From Paractinoplanes durhamensis (GTDB lineage Bacteria; Actinomycetota; Actinomycetes; Mycobacteriales; Micromonosporaceae), in the NCBI RefSeq assembly GCF_016862175.1, contig NZ_BOML01000059.1, positions 62,001 to 126,000 on the forward strand: 64,000 nt of DNA, read 5' to 3'. Below the pieces are notes generated by a model that was not told the origin of the DNA, did no database searches, and saw only the letters and a program-made list of their open reading frames with translations. Position numbers and translations under genes: made by a program. Positions 1 through 8,043 of the stretch are shown piece by piece; the first letter of the stretch is position 1, and each line of letters starts with the position of its first letter.

Positions 1-1
1 G

Positions 2-193
2 GTCCGCATCGGCGACGAGAACGAGTTCGACAACCTGCGCTCGACCTCGGTGGTGAGCACCGGCTACGGGCCGGGTGCCACCATCGTCGGTGGGCTCGGG
101 GTGCTCGGCCCCACCCGGATGGACTACCCCGGCACCATCGCCACGGTGCGGGCGGTGGCACGCTACGTGGGCGACCTGCTGGCACAGAATTGA
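2..193 (+). CDS. hrcA: HrcA heat-shock repressor, C-terminal fragment
   Basis: The window opens inside a reading frame that ends at 191-193 and encodes 63 residues. The segment RIGDENEF, the motif STGYGPG and the ending [20 protein letters not shown] are typical of the C-terminal dimerisation domain of HrcA, which represses class I heat-shock genes at CIRCE elements. It lies 34 bases upstream of dnaJ on the same strand, the usual actinobacterial hrcA-dnaJ order. The start and DNA-binding domain lie outside the window. Confidence 0.82.
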   Translation, partial: VRIGDENEFDNLRSTSVVSTGYGPGATIVGGLGVLGPTRMDYPGTIATVRAVARYVGDLLAQN

Positions 194-227
194 CGGAACC
201 GCGCTGACATTGAGGACTCCAAACCCC

Positions 228-1367
228 GTGGCCAAGGATTACTACGGCATTCTCGGCGTGAGCCGGGAGGCAACCGACGACGAGATCAAGCGCGCCTACC
301 GCAAACTGGCTCGGCAGTACCACCCTGACGTCAACCCGGACCCGGAAGCGCACGAGAAGTTCAAGGACATCAACGCGGCGTACGAGGTCCTGTCCGACGA
401 CCAGAAGCGGCAGATCGTCGACCTGGGCGGTGACCCACTCGCACCCGGCGGCGGGGTCGGCCCCGGCGGTCCCGGTGGTGCCGGTCCGTTCGTGGGCTTC
501 CAGGACATCATGGATGCGTTCTTCGGCACCGCCGCCGGTGGTGGCACCCGGGGTCCGCGCCCGCGCACCCGGCCCGGCGCCGACGCGATCCTGCGCCTCG
601 AGCTCGACCTGGTGGAGACCGCGTTCGGCGTCGAGGCGCCGATCACCGTCGACACCGCGGTGCTGTGCACCCAGTGCTCCGGGGCCGGCACCGCGCCCAG
701 CACCCACCTGGCCACCTGCGAGACCTGCGGCGGCCGCGGCGAGGTGCAGAGCGTGCAGCGCACGTTCCTCGGCCAGGTCGTCTCGTCCCGTCCCTGCGCC
801 ACCTGCCAGGGCCACGGCACGGTCATCCCGCACCCCTGCCCGACCTGCGCCGGCGACGGCCGGGTCCGCACCCGCCGCTCACTCACCGTGAAGATCCCGG
901 CCGGCGTCGAGGACGGAATGCGGATCCGCCTGGCCCAGCAGGGCGAGGTCGGCCCGGGCGGCGGCACGGCCGGCGACCTGTATGTCGAGATCAGCGAGCG
1001 GCCGCACGACGTCTACTCCCGCAAGGGCGACGACCTGCACTGCCGGGTCACGCTGCCGATGACCGCGGCCGCGCTCGGCACCCGGCTGACGATCAAGACC
1101 CTCGACAGTGAAGAGGCGATCGAGGTCAAGGCCGGCACCCAGCCCGCCAGCACGCTGCGCATCCGCGGCAAGGGCGTGCCGCACCTGCGCGGTCAGGGCC
1201 GGGGTGAGCTCTTCGTGCACCTCGATGTGAAGACGCCCACCAAGCTGACCGCCGAGCAGGAGCGGATGCTGCGCGAGTTCGCCAAGACCCGCGGGGAGGA
1301 CGTCGCCGAGCTGAGCAAGCAGGGCGGCTTCTTCAGCCGGATGCGGGACGCTTTCAACGGTCACTGA
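228..1367 (+). CDS. dnaJ: Molecular chaperone DnaJ
   Basis: A 379-residue type I DnaJ (Hsp40) that delivers unfolded clients to DnaK and stimulates its ATPase. The J-domain starts at residue 1 with the HPD motif at 32-34. A Gly/Pro-rich linker follows, then four CxxCxGxG zinc repeats ([32 protein letters not shown]) at about 147-222, then the substrate-binding domains. GTG at 228 is chosen because [11 protein letters not shown] is the canonical N-terminus; an in-frame upstream extension to 75 overlaps hrcA and is not conserved in type. It is cotranscribed with hrcA. rsmE, often the next gene, is about 16.6 kb away here. Confidence 0.97.
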   Translation: MAKDYYGILGVSREATDDEIKRAYRKLARQYHPDVNPDPEAHEKFKDINAAYEVLSDDQKRQIVDLGGDPLAPGGGVGPGGPGGAGPFVGFQDIMDAFFGTAAGGGTRGPRPRTRPGADAILRLELDLVETAFGVEAPITVDTAVLCTQCSGAGTAPSTHLATCETCGGRGEVQSVQRTFLGQVVSSRPCATCQGHGTVIPHPCPTCAGDGRVRTRRSLTVKIPAGVEDGMRIRLAQQGEVGPGGGTAGDLYVEISERPHDVYSRKGDDLHCRVTLPMTAAALGTRLTIKTLDSEEAIEVKAGTQPASTLRIRGKGVPHLRGQGRGELFVHLDVKTPTKLTAEQERMLREFAKTRGEDVAELSKQGGFFSRMRDAFNGH

Positions 1368-1380
1368 GGTTTCGACAACG

Positions 1381-1418
1381 CAGAAACGCCGCCGGTGAGC
1401 TCACCGGCGGCGTTTCTG
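1381..1418. terminator. Perfect 38-bp palindrome, bidirectional terminator
   Basis: A completely self-complementary 38-base sequence centred on GAGCTC lies between the convergent dnaJ and azoreductase genes. Its arms end in CAGAAACG/CGTTTCTG, so both strands can form a GC-rich hairpin whose 3' arm ends in a short T-containing tract. Position and symmetry suit a shared bidirectional terminator. Confidence 0.8.
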
Positions 1419-1433
1419 CTGGTGCTGGGTCGT

Positions 1434-2066
1434 TCAGCGGGCGGCGTGGGTCCGCCCGGCGTGCGCGGCCGCCTCGTGCGCGGCCTTCTTCAGCAGGTCG
1501 GCGGCGTCCCGGAGGGACTCCATCGCCGGGCTGACGTGGGCCAGGGTCAGCTCCCGCTCGACCAGGGTGAGGTCGGCGCCCCACACGTCCTCGACGATGC
1601 GGCGGATGAACGAGGTGTTGTGGTCCCAGCCCTCACGCGGGGTGCCCGGGCTGTAGCCGCCGCCGCGGGTGGTCACCACGATGGCCGGCTTGCCGTCGAG
1701 CAGCCGCTCACCGTTGGGGCCACCGGCCAGGACGAGGTCGATCCAGATCTTGGCGTGCTGCGAGACGCCCCAGTTGTAGAGGGGCAGGGCCAGGATGACG
1801 GCTTCGGCGTTGCGGACCTCGTTGTTGAGCTGCTGGGCCAGCGCCACGCCGGCCTGCTGGTGCTCGTTGCGCTGGTCCTCGGGGGTGAAGGCGCCGCCGA
1901 TGGCGTTCTGCCAGGCGTCCGCGGGCAGCGGCTCGGAGCCGAGATGGCGGCGGATGAACTCGGTGCCCGGGCGGACGGACAGCCACTCGGCCTCGGCCAC
2001 GTCGGCGAGCTCGGAGCTGGCCGAGTTCGGTCCCTGGATGCTGGCGTCGATACGCAGAACGGTCAC
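1434..2066 (-). CDS. azoR: FMN-dependent NADH:azoreductase family protein
   Basis: A 210-residue flavodoxin-fold NAD(P)H:quinone/azo reductase of the AzoR family, which reduces azo dyes and quinones by two electrons with FMN. Visible features are the N-terminal strand VLRIDASI, an early Ser-rich phosphate-binding loop, the LALPLYNWG segment that contacts flavin, and the TTRGGGYSPG loop typical of AzoR. The GTG start at 2066 is preceded by AGGGAG at good spacing. It is divergent from a MarR regulator with paired palindromic operators between them, so quinone- or electrophile-responsive control is likely. Confidence 0.9.
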   Translation of the reverse strand: MTVLRIDASIQGPNSASSELADVAEAEWLSVRPGTEFIRRHLGSEPLPADAWQNAIGGAFTPEDQRNEHQQAGVALAQQLNNEVRNAEAVILALPLYNWGVSQHAKIWIDLVLAGGPNGERLLDGKPAIVVTTRGGGYSPGTPREGWDHNTSFIRRIVEDVWGADLTLVERELTLAHVSPAMESLRDAADLLKKAAHEAAAHAGRTHAAR

Positions 2067-2111
2067 GGCTCTCCCTGGTGGGTGCGAACTGGTCTGATCG
2101 ACCGGTTGGTG

Positions 2112-2157
2112 TTGAATGTTCAAGTCGATGGTGCCACGATTCGACTTGAACATTCAA
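2112..2157. promoter_or_regulatory. Two face-to-face MarR-type operators between azoR and marR
   Basis: A 17-base sequence at 2112-2128 is repeated as its exact reverse complement at 2141-2157, with a 12-base spacer. Each arm also contains its own dyad: CTTGAACATTCAAG in the right arm and TTGAATGTTCAA in the left. There are therefore two MarR-sized binding sites in the divergent promoter region. One can cover each promoter, which fits autoregulation plus azoR repression. Confidence 0.75.
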
Positions 2158-2181
2158 GTCGCCCGAGGGAGATACAGTGCG

Positions 2182-2703
2182 GTGGTGAACATCGCCACAC
2201 CCCCGCCGGAGGACGAGGTCCCCTGGCTTTCCGAGGATGAGACCGTTGCCTGGGTGACCCTCACGGCGATGCTCATGCATCTGCCCGCCGCCATCGACGC
2301 GCAGCTCAAGCGCGATTCCGGCCTCAACTTCTTCGAATACTCGATCCTGGTCTCGCTGTCCCGGCCGGCCGAGCACGCGGTGCAGATGAGCAGCCTCGCC
2401 CTGCTGGCCGGCGGCTCGCTGTCCCGGCTGTCCCACGCGGTCAGCCGGCTGGAGAAGCAGGGCTGGGTCCGCCGGAAGGCGGCGACCGGGTGCACCGAGG
2501 CGGTCCTCACCGACGAGGGCATGGCCATGCTGGAGAAGGCGGCCCCCGGGCACGTCCGCGAGGCGCACCGCCTGGTCATCGAACCGCTCACCCCGGCCCA
2601 GGTCCGGCAGATGCAGCGGATCAGCCGGCAGATCCTCGAGGCCGCCGCCCCCGAGGTCGGGGCCGCGATCGACGTCGTCACGACCGTGATCCACGACTGT
2701 TGA
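2182..2703 (+). CDS. MarR family transcriptional regulator
   Basis: A 173-residue winged-helix regulator. The recognition region around residues 75-105 (SSLALLAGGSLSRLSHAVSRLEKQGW) and the following wing (VRRKAATGCTEAVLTDEG) are classical MarR. The N- and C-terminal helices would form the dimer interface. GTG at 2182 (or the adjacent GTG at 2185) is chosen because GAGGGA lies just upstream; an upstream in-frame ATG at 2116 lies inside the operator repeat. It is divergent from azoR and probably represses it until an electrophile or phenolic ligand binds. Confidence 0.86.
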   Translation: MVNIATPPPEDEVPWLSEDETVAWVTLTAMLMHLPAAIDAQLKRDSGLNFFEYSILVSLSRPAEHAVQMSSLALLAGGSLSRLSHAVSRLEKQGWVRRKAATGCTEAVLTDEGMAMLEKAAPGHVREAHRLVIEPLTPAQVRQMQRISRQILEAAAPEVGAAIDVVTTVIHDC

Positions 2704-3092
2704 GGCGGGTGTGGTTCTGGCTGCTGAAAAACAGCCTGAACCGGGTCGTCGTCCGGCTGGCCCGGCGCGGTCGCGGGCCGTTCGCGCTGGTCCGGCATGT
2801 GGGGCGGACGAGCGGGGCGTCGTACGAGACGCCGCTGCTGCTGGCTCGGATCGATGGTGACTTCGTCGCCGAGCTCACCTACGGGCCGCGGGTGGCGTGG
2901 CATCGCAACGTGGTCGCGGCCGCGGGCCGCTGCCAGGTTGTCGCCGGCGGCCGGATCTATGAGATCGATCGGGTCGAGGTGTTGCCGGCCGGGGACGGGC
3001 TGCGGGCGTTCGGGAATCCGGCCGCCGTCGTGCTGCGGCTGCTGCGCCGTCGTGATTTCCGGCTGCTGGTCGTCGCCCGGTCGGGCCCCTAG
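2700..3092 (+). CDS. Nitroreductase family deazaflavin-dependent oxidoreductase
   Basis: About 130 residues of the Ddn/F420 split-barrel family: LVRHVGRTSGASYETPLLL followed by WHRNVVAAAGRCQVVAGG, the family's HVGRxSG...TPL...WxxNVxA pattern. Members bind deazaflavin F420 or act as small flavin/heme-like proteins; the substrate is unknown. The frame begins at TTG 2700, overlapping the marR stop (TTGA), with GTG 2709 as the alternative; neither has a convincing ribosome site, so coupling to marR is likely. The 117 bases after it hold only a 7-bp inverted repeat (3136-3142/3161-3167) in a convergent gap, possibly a weak terminator. Confidence 0.72.
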   Translation: MRRVWFWLLKNSLNRVVVRLARRGRGPFALVRHVGRTSGASYETPLLLARIDGDFVAELTYGPRVAWHRNVVAAAGRCQVVAGGRIYEIDRVEVLPAGDGLRAFGNPAAVVLRLLRRRDFRLLVVARSGP

Positions 3093-3209
3093 CTCGGCCG
3101 ACTCCACACGCGAAAGGCGCGTTGCGGCCGTGCGTGGCACTTGGTCGCGTGCGGCGGCGGAAGTGCCCTCGTTCGGCGGGGAGGGGTGGCGCGTACTCGG
3201 AATGTGGCC

Positions 3210-3521
3210 TTAGAGAAGGTTGTCGGCTCGGTCGATCAGCAGGGGGATCAGGGCCGCGCGCCAGGTTTCCATGTGGACGTGGCCGCTGGACAGGCCGCCG
3301 TGGGCGAACTCGGGGCGGTAGACGGACGGGTCCATCTCGCTTGCCAGATCCACGCCGACCAGGCGGTTGAACGCGGCGTAGAGCATGCGCTCGACCTCGC
3401 CGAGGGTGGGTGGCAGGTAGGTGTCGCCCAGGTGATCTCGCATCGCCTGCCACACCCAGGGATCGCCGCGCAAGCCCCAGACCTCGGGCTCGGGGTCGAA
3501 GAGGTCGGCCGCCGTCTTCAT
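3210..3521 (-). CDS. Small hypothetical protein
   Basis: A 103-residue acidic to neutral soluble protein with no membrane segment or signal peptide. It starts at ATG 3521 (MKTAADLFDPEP) and contains the Trp-rich stretch WGLRGDPWVWQAMRDHL near the start and FNRLVGVDL in the middle. The regular codon use supports it being real. I do not recognise the family. It is convergent with the oxidoreductase gene and divergent from the GH12 gene. Confidence 0.55.
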   Translation of the reverse strand: MKTAADLFDPEPEVWGLRGDPWVWQAMRDHLGDTYLPPTLGEVERMLYAAFNRLVGVDLASEMDPSVYRPEFAHGGLSSGHVHMETWRAALIPLLIDRADNLL

Positions 3522-3678
3522 GAGATCAGGTTGGCATCTGTGGTCGGTTTTCGCACGCCGAGATTTCGCGGGAGATGAAGCAAACCTTAAATAGATTTGC
3601 ATCGCTTGCCGGGAGTGCGGTCGGGCGGCCTAGCGTCGATTTGTCCTTGGCGCCCGATACCCACCGCAAGGAGACATT
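3522..3678. other. Relatively AT-rich gap upstream of the GH12 gene
   Basis: This 157-base gap holds an AT-rich island at about 3580-3600 (AACCTTAAATAGATT), flanked by the short dyad GCAAA/TTTGC. It is the likely promoter region for the endoglucanase gene, with a -10-like TAAATA but no clear -35. The TGGGAGCGCTCCCA box known for cellulose regulators of the CebR type is absent. Confidence 0.4.
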
Positions 3679-4371
3679 GTGTTCCGTTCCCTCCGCCTCG
3701 CCATCGGGGCATTCGTCGTGGCGGTGACGCTGGCGTTCACCGCCGGCACCGCCAACGCGGCCGTCTGGTACTCGACCGATCGCTGGGGCACCTGGACCAG
3801 CGGCAGCTACACGCTCTACAACAACGTCTGGGGCTCCGGTTACGGACCGCAGACGATCTGGGCCAACTCGACCAGCAACTGGGGCGTGTGGGCCAACCAC
3901 CCGAACACCGGCGGGATCAAGGCGTATCCGAACGCGACCCGCTACATCGGCCGGACGGTCAGCTCGATCGGCACGCTGACCAGCAGCTTCAATGTCACCG
4001 TGCCGACCAGTGGGGTGGCGTTCACCTCGGCCTACGACATCTGGTCGTCGGACAATGCGCACGAGATCATGCTGTGGATGAACTACTACGGCGCGGTCGG
4101 GCCGCTGGGCACGCTGCAGACCACCGCGACCGTGGGCGGGCACACCTGGAAGATCTACCGTGGGTCGAACGGGTCGAACAACGTCTACTCGTTCGTCCGC
4201 ACCAGCAACACCAGCTCCGGCACGGTCAACGTCGCGGCGATCGCGCAGTGGATCCGGTCGGCGGGCTGGTTCGGCAACGTCACGATCGGCAATGTCCAGT
4301 TCGGATACGAGATCACGTCGTCCTCGGGCGGCAAGGACTTCGTCACGAACTCGTTCTCGGTCTCCGGCTGA
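3679..4371 (+). CDS. Secreted endo-beta-1,4-glucanase, glycoside hydrolase family 12
   Basis: A 230-residue secreted GH12 enzyme that cuts internal beta-1,4 bonds in cellulose or xyloglucan. A Sec signal peptide (about residues 1-28, ending AGTANA) precedes the beta-jelly-roll domain. The family catalytic pair is visible: Glu129 in HEIMLW (nucleophile) and Glu211 in FGYEI (acid/base). The N-terminal NNVWGSG and the NSTSNWGVW segment are also diagnostic. GTG 3679 follows AAGGAG (3668-3673). There is no carbohydrate-binding module, so this is a catalytic-domain-only form. A GH3 beta-glucosidase further along could process its products. Confidence 0.93.
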   Translation: MFRSLRLAIGAFVVAVTLAFTAGTANAAVWYSTDRWGTWTSGSYTLYNNVWGSGYGPQTIWANSTSNWGVWANHPNTGGIKAYPNATRYIGRTVSSIGTLTSSFNVTVPTSGVAFTSAYDIWSSDNAHEIMLWMNYYGAVGPLGTLQTTATVGGHTWKIYRGSNGSNNVYSFVRTSNTSSGTVNVAAIAQWIRSAGWFGNVTIGNVQFGYEITSSSGGKDFVTNSFSVSG

Positions 4372-4427
4372 GGTTCTCGGCCTGGGGTTCTCGGCCTGGG
4401 GTTCTCGGCCTGAGGTTCTCGGCCTGA
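4372..4427. repeat. Four tandem copies of a 14-bp unit
   Basis: The unit GGTTCTCGGCCTGG (last base G or A) is repeated four times with exact 14-base period starting at 4372, 4386, 4400 and 4414, directly after the GH12 stop. The last codons of the GH12 gene resemble a degenerate unit. It lies in the convergent gap before the iclR gene. It has no obvious hairpin, so it looks like a slippage-expanded minisatellite. Confidence 0.95.
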
Positions 4428-4459
4428 TCGGGGCGCGGGGTGCGTGGGACCCCCGCGTC

Positions 4460-5263
4460 TCAGACCGTCACGGCGGGGACCGCTGCGGTCAGTGACCAGT
4501 CGTGGCTGATGTCGGCGGCCGTGCGCAGAAGCTTCGGCAGGTGCTCCTCCAGCAGGGTCTCGATCGTGGTCTCGGCGGCGTGCACGGTCACGTTGATCGC
4601 GGCGATCACGTTGCCGTCGCCGTCGCGGACACCGGTGGCCACCGACCGGACGCCGGGCGCGAGGTCCTGGTCGGCCAGCGCCCAGCCCTTCGCCCGCACC
4701 TCGCGCAGGGTGGTGTCGAGCTCGGCGGCCGAGGGCTGCCAGCGCGCGGTGATGCCGGAGCGGGACCCCTCGGCCATCACCTCCCGTAACGCGGCCACCG
4801 GCAGGCCGGCCAGCAGCACCTTGCCCATGCTGGTGGCGGGGGCGGGAAAGCGGGTGCCGATGGTGACGGAGAGTGTGACGATCTTGGGGACGGCCACCCG
4901 CGCCACGTAGACGATGTCGGGGCCGTCGAGCTGGGCCATCGAGCTGGACTCGTTGGTCTGGGCGACCAGCTTCTCCATGTGCGGGCGGGCCACGTCCCAC
5001 ATGCTCAGCGCATTGACATACGCCATGCCCAGCTCCAGCACACGCGGGGTCAACGCGTAACCCCGCGCGGCCTGACGGACGTAGCCGAGCGCCTCGAGCG
5101 TGATCAGGATGCGGCGGACGGTGGGGCGGGCGAGGCCGGTGTGACCGGCGATCTCGCTGAGCGTCATGGCGGGGGTGCCCGGCCGGAAGGAGCGCAGGAC
5201 GTCGAGGCCACGGGCCAGGGCCTCGATGAAGTCGGGCCCGGCGCCCCTTCCGGTGTCGGTCAT
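4460..5263 (-). CDS. IclR family transcriptional regulator (PcaR-like)
   Basis: A 267-residue IclR regulator. The N-terminal winged helix covers roughly residues 12-75 (FIEALARGLDVLRSF...LSEIAGHTGLARPTVRRILITL), followed by an effector-binding domain with the hallmark FPAPATSMGKVLLAG and a C-terminal INVTVHA strand. The order RGLDVLRSF plus TGLARPTVRR resembles PcaR/PcaU regulators of aromatic acid catabolism. It is downstream of the amidohydrolase gene on the same strand with 33 bases between, and the divergent promoter beyond that gene has two matching palindromes that are candidate operators. Confidence 0.93.
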   Translation of the reverse strand: MTDTGRGAGPDFIEALARGLDVLRSFRPGTPAMTLSEIAGHTGLARPTVRRILITLEALGYVRQAARGYALTPRVLELGMAYVNALSMWDVARPHMEKLVAQTNESSSMAQLDGPDIVYVARVAVPKIVTLSVTIGTRFPAPATSMGKVLLAGLPVAALREVMAEGSRSGITARWQPSAAELDTTLREVRAKGWALADQDLAPGVRSVATGVRDGDGNVIAAINVTVHAAETTIETLLEEHLPKLLRTAADISHDWSLTAAVPAVTV

Positions 5264-5296
5264 GGGCTCATGCTTTCATTGGCCGGTTTCCGGACC

Positions 5297-6703
5297 CTAC
5301 TTGGTGTACTGGTAGGGATTGTGCAGGATGCGGGACTCGGGGATCTCCGGGTTCATGCCCCGCGCCCACAGGTCCTCGCCCATCGTCTCGCGCAGGTGGT
5401 CGACGGTGGCGCCGACCTTCGCGCGGGCGGCGGCCAGGTCGACCCCGACCAGCTTGCCGTCCTGCTTGACGACCTTGCCGCCGACCAGCACGGTGTGCAC
5501 GTCGCCGCGCTGCGCCTGGTAGACGACGTGGCCGTAGGGGTGCAGCACCGGGAACATGGCCGGTGAGGCGTCGTTCTTGATCAGCACCACGTCGGCCTTG
5601 CGGCCGGGGGTGAGCGCGCCGATCTCCGAGTCCATCCCGAGGGCCTTGGCGCCGCCCCGGGTGCCCCAGTCGACGACCTGCTCGGCCCGCAGGTGGTGGT
5701 GGGTGACCGTGTCCTTGGTCGAGTGCGCTTCCATGTGCTCGCGGGACCGGTCGGCGGAGAGCGTGGTGCGCATCGCCGAGAACAGGTCGCCGCTCCACCA
5801 CACGCTGGTGTCCATCGACAGCGACACCGGGATGTCGTGCTTACGCAGCAGCCAGGTGGGCGGGTAGCCCTGGCCGGCGCTCTGCTCACTCTCGGTGGAG
5901 ACGCTCACCGAGCCGCCGGTGGCGGCGATCCGGTGGTACGAGTCGGGGCTCAGGGTGGCCGCGTGCACGTAGACGGTGCCGGGCGTCATGAAGCCGTTCT
6001 CATACATGAGGCGGATGCCGTCGTCGTTGGTGGCGCCCCAGACCCCGGCGTGCGTGGTGACCTTGACGCCGAGCTCGCGGGCCACCTCGAAGGCGGCCTT
6101 CTCCTGGAAGGCGGGGTCGCCGGGGATGTCGAAGGCCAGCTGGAAACCGGCCAGCTTGCCGCCGTCGATGCGCCGCCGGTAGAAGTCGCGGAACGCATCC
6201 GAGGTCGACCACTCCCACGGGCCCTGCTGGATGTTGCCGTAGGCGAGGACGAACCGGCCGGGCACCGCCTCGAGGGCGTCGACCGCGGCGTCGGCGTGGT
6301 CGGTGGTCTGCAGGCCGTGCGACCAGTCGACGGTGGTGGTGACGCCGGAGTCGATCGCCTCGATCGCGCCGAGCAGGTTGCCGGCGTGCACGTCCTCGGG
6401 GCGGAACAGCTTGCCGGACTCGAGGTAATACCAGACGAAATACTGGGTGAGGGTCCAGTCGGCGCCGTACCCGCGCATGGCGGTCTGCCACATATGCCGG
6501 TGCGTGTCGACCATGCCGGGCATGATGATTCCGCCGGACGCGTCGATCTCGAGGGCGTCGTCGGGCGCGGTCAGATGGTGCCCGACCTCGGCGATCTTGC
6601 CGCCGATGACCAGCACGTCGGCGCCGGTGAGCACCGTGTGCGAGTCGTCCATGGTCAAAACGAGGCCGTTGCGGAGGACCACCGGCCGGTCGCTGTCGCT
6701 CAT
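5297..6703 (-). CDS. Amidohydrolase family protein (TrzA/AtzB/Ssn-type)
   Basis: A 468-residue cyclic amidohydrolase with a composite beta-sandwich/TIM-barrel fold. It has the HxH metal motif in MVDTHRHMW (near residue 66), later metal or catalytic positions in THAGVWG and VHAATL, the catalytic Asp in SMDTSVWW, and the terminal GRKADVVLI strand of the family. Relatives remove amine or halide from heterocycles and purines; the substrate is not evident, and catalysis on an aromatic or heteroaromatic precursor is inferred from the ring-cleavage genes across the promoter. ATG 6703 has AAAGGA upstream. Transcribed with iclR. Confidence 0.92.
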   Translation of the reverse strand: MSDSDRPVVLRNGLVLTMDDSHTVLTGADVLVIGGKIAEVGHHLTAPDDALEIDASGGIIMPGMVDTHRHMWQTAMRGYGADWTLTQYFVWYYLESGKLFRPEDVHAGNLLGAIEAIDSGVTTTVDWSHGLQTTDHADAAVDALEAVPGRFVLAYGNIQQGPWEWSTSDAFRDFYRRRIDGGKLAGFQLAFDIPGDPAFQEKAAFEVARELGVKVTTHAGVWGATNDDGIRLMYENGFMTPGTVYVHAATLSPDSYHRIAATGGSVSVSTESEQSAGQGYPPTWLLRKHDIPVSLSMDTSVWWSGDLFSAMRTTLSADRSREHMEAHSTKDTVTHHHLRAEQVVDWGTRGGAKALGMDSEIGALTPGRKADVVLIKNDASPAMFPVLHPYGHVVYQAQRGDVHTVLVGGKVVKQDGKLVGVDLAAARAKVGATVDHLRETMGEDLWARGMNPEIPESRILHNPYQYTK

Positions 6704-6739
6704 CGCCCATCCTTTCGAAGTTTTCCCGGTCAAGAATTC

Positions 6740-6753
6740 CGGACCACTGTCCG
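6740..6753. promoter_or_regulatory. Palindrome CGGACCACTGTCCG, candidate IclR operator 1
   Basis: A 14-bp inverted repeat (CGGAC-N4-GTCCG) 37 bases upstream of the amidohydrolase start. The same architecture recurs at 6873-6886 next to the divergent gene, and an IclR regulator gene is linked. Confidence 0.6.
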
Positions 6754-6872
6754 CTCAGCGGGCAGGGCGAGTTTCGCCAGTGTGCGCCCGGTCACGTTCG
6801 GGGTCAATAGTTTGTTTCGGCTGTGTGAAGCGGCCGTTGACAGTGCAGGTGTCGAGGCGCAAGCTGTTTCAG

Positions 6873-6886
6873 CGGACGAGTGTCCG
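6873..6886. promoter_or_regulatory. Palindrome CGGACGAGTGTCCG, candidate IclR operator 2
   Basis: The second CGGAC-N4-GTCCG dyad, 17 bases before the ATG used here for the CoA-transferase gene and overlapping an alternative GTG at 6880. This overlap argues for the downstream start. A TTGACA hexamer lies just upstream at about 6837. Pairing with the first dyad brackets the divergent promoters. Confidence 0.6.
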
Positions 6887-6903
6887 CAGAACGGGCGGTG
6901 ACG

Positions 6904-8043
6904 ATGGTGCAGGGACCTTTGCGGGGCCCTTTGCAGGGTCTGCTGGTGGCGGATTTCTCCCGGATTCTGGCCGGGCCGTACGCGACGATGCTGCTGGCCG
7001 ACCTCGGCGCGCAGGTGATCAAGGTGGAGGGGCCGGGCGGGGACGACACCCGCACCTGGATGCCACCCACCCGCGACGGCGTCTCGACCTACTACCTGGG
7101 CATCAACCGCAACAAGCGATCCATCGCCCTGAACCTGAAGGATCCGGACGATCAGGCCGTGGCGCGTTCGCTGGCCGGCCGGGCCGACATCATGATCGAG
7201 AACTTCAAGCCGGGCGGCCTGGCTCGTTTCGGCCTCGACTTCGAGTCCGTTTCTTCTGTTAACAGCAAGATCATTTACGCCAGCATCAGTGGCTTCGGTT
7301 CTGGCGCGGGTGCGGACCTGCCCGGGTACGACCTGATGGTGCAGGCGATCTCGGGTCTGATGAGCCTCACCGGCGACCCGGACGGCCCGCCCTATCGCGC
7401 CGGCATCTCGGTGTTCGACGTGATGGCCGGCATGCACGCGACGATCGGCATCCTCGCCGCGCTGCGGCACCGCGGCGAGACCGGCCGGGGCCAGCACGTC
7501 GAGGTCAACCTGCTCAGCTCCGCGCTGTCCGGCCTGGTCAACCATTCGAGCGGGTACGTTGCCGGCGGCACTATCCCGTTCCGGATGGGCAACGCGCATC
7601 CCAGCCTCTTCCCGTACGAGCCGCTGCCGTGTGCGGACGGTGAGCTGATCGTGATCGCCGGGAACGACGGGCAGTTCCGCAAGCTGTGCCAGGTCCTCGA
7701 CCTGCCGGAGCTGCCGGACGATCCGCGTTTCGGGCGTAATCAGGACCGTACGGCGAATCGGGAGGAGCTGCGGCCGATCCTGGTGGAGCGGCTCGGCAAG
7801 CGCGGCAAGGACGACTGGTTCCGCGACCTGATGGCGGTCGGAGTGCCGTGCGCGCCGATCAACACGATCGACGGCGGCGTGGCCCTCGCCGAGGAGCTGG
7901 GCCTGAACCCGGTGATCGACGCCGGCGGGGTGCCCGCGGTCCGTAACCCGATCACGTTTTCCGAGACCCCGGCGGCCTACGAGCTGCCGCCGCCCGGTCT
8001 GAACGAGCACGGCGAGGAGATCCGAGAGTGGCTGAAGAACTGA
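6904..8043 (+). CDS. Class III CoA-transferase (CaiB/BaiF family)
   Basis: A 379-residue family III CoA-transferase, which moves CoA between carboxylic acids through an aspartyl-CoA intermediate. Features: LLVADFSRILAGPYATMLLADLGAQVIKVE near the N-terminus, NRNKRSIALNLKDP, the strand IMIENFKPGGLARFGL, and PGYDLMVQAISGLM with the likely catalytic Asp at about residue 142. ATG 6904 is chosen; GTG 6880 and 6898 are alternatives, but 6880 lies in the candidate operator. It is first of a six-gene coupled operon and probably activates the carboxylic product of ring cleavage. Confidence 0.92.
   Translation: MVQGPLRGPLQGLLVADFSRILAGPYATMLLADLGAQVIKVEGPGGDDTRTWMPPTRDGVSTYYLGINRNKRSIALNLKDPDDQAVARSLAGRADIMIENFKPGGLARFGLDFESVSSVNSKIIYASISGFGSGAGADLPGYDLMVQAISGLMSLTGDPDGPPYRAGISVFDVMAGMHATIGILAALRHRGETGRGQHVEVNLLSSALSGLVNHSSGYVAGGTIPFRMGNAHPSLFPYEPLPCADGELIVIAGNDGQFRKLCQVLDLPELPDDPRFGRNQDRTANREELRPILVERLGKRGKDDWFRDLMAVGVPCAPINTIDGGVALAEELGLNPVIDAGGVPAVRNPITFSETPAAYELPPPGLNEHGEEIREWLKN

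Noticed and set aside
75-227. Upstream extension of dnaJ
   Set aside because: It overlaps hrcA coding sequence and precedes the canonical DnaJ N-terminus; the GTG at 228 fits all homologs.
4460-5263. A second regulator frame on the plus strand opposite iclR
   Set aside because: Shadow frames only; IclR motifs are complete on the minus strand.
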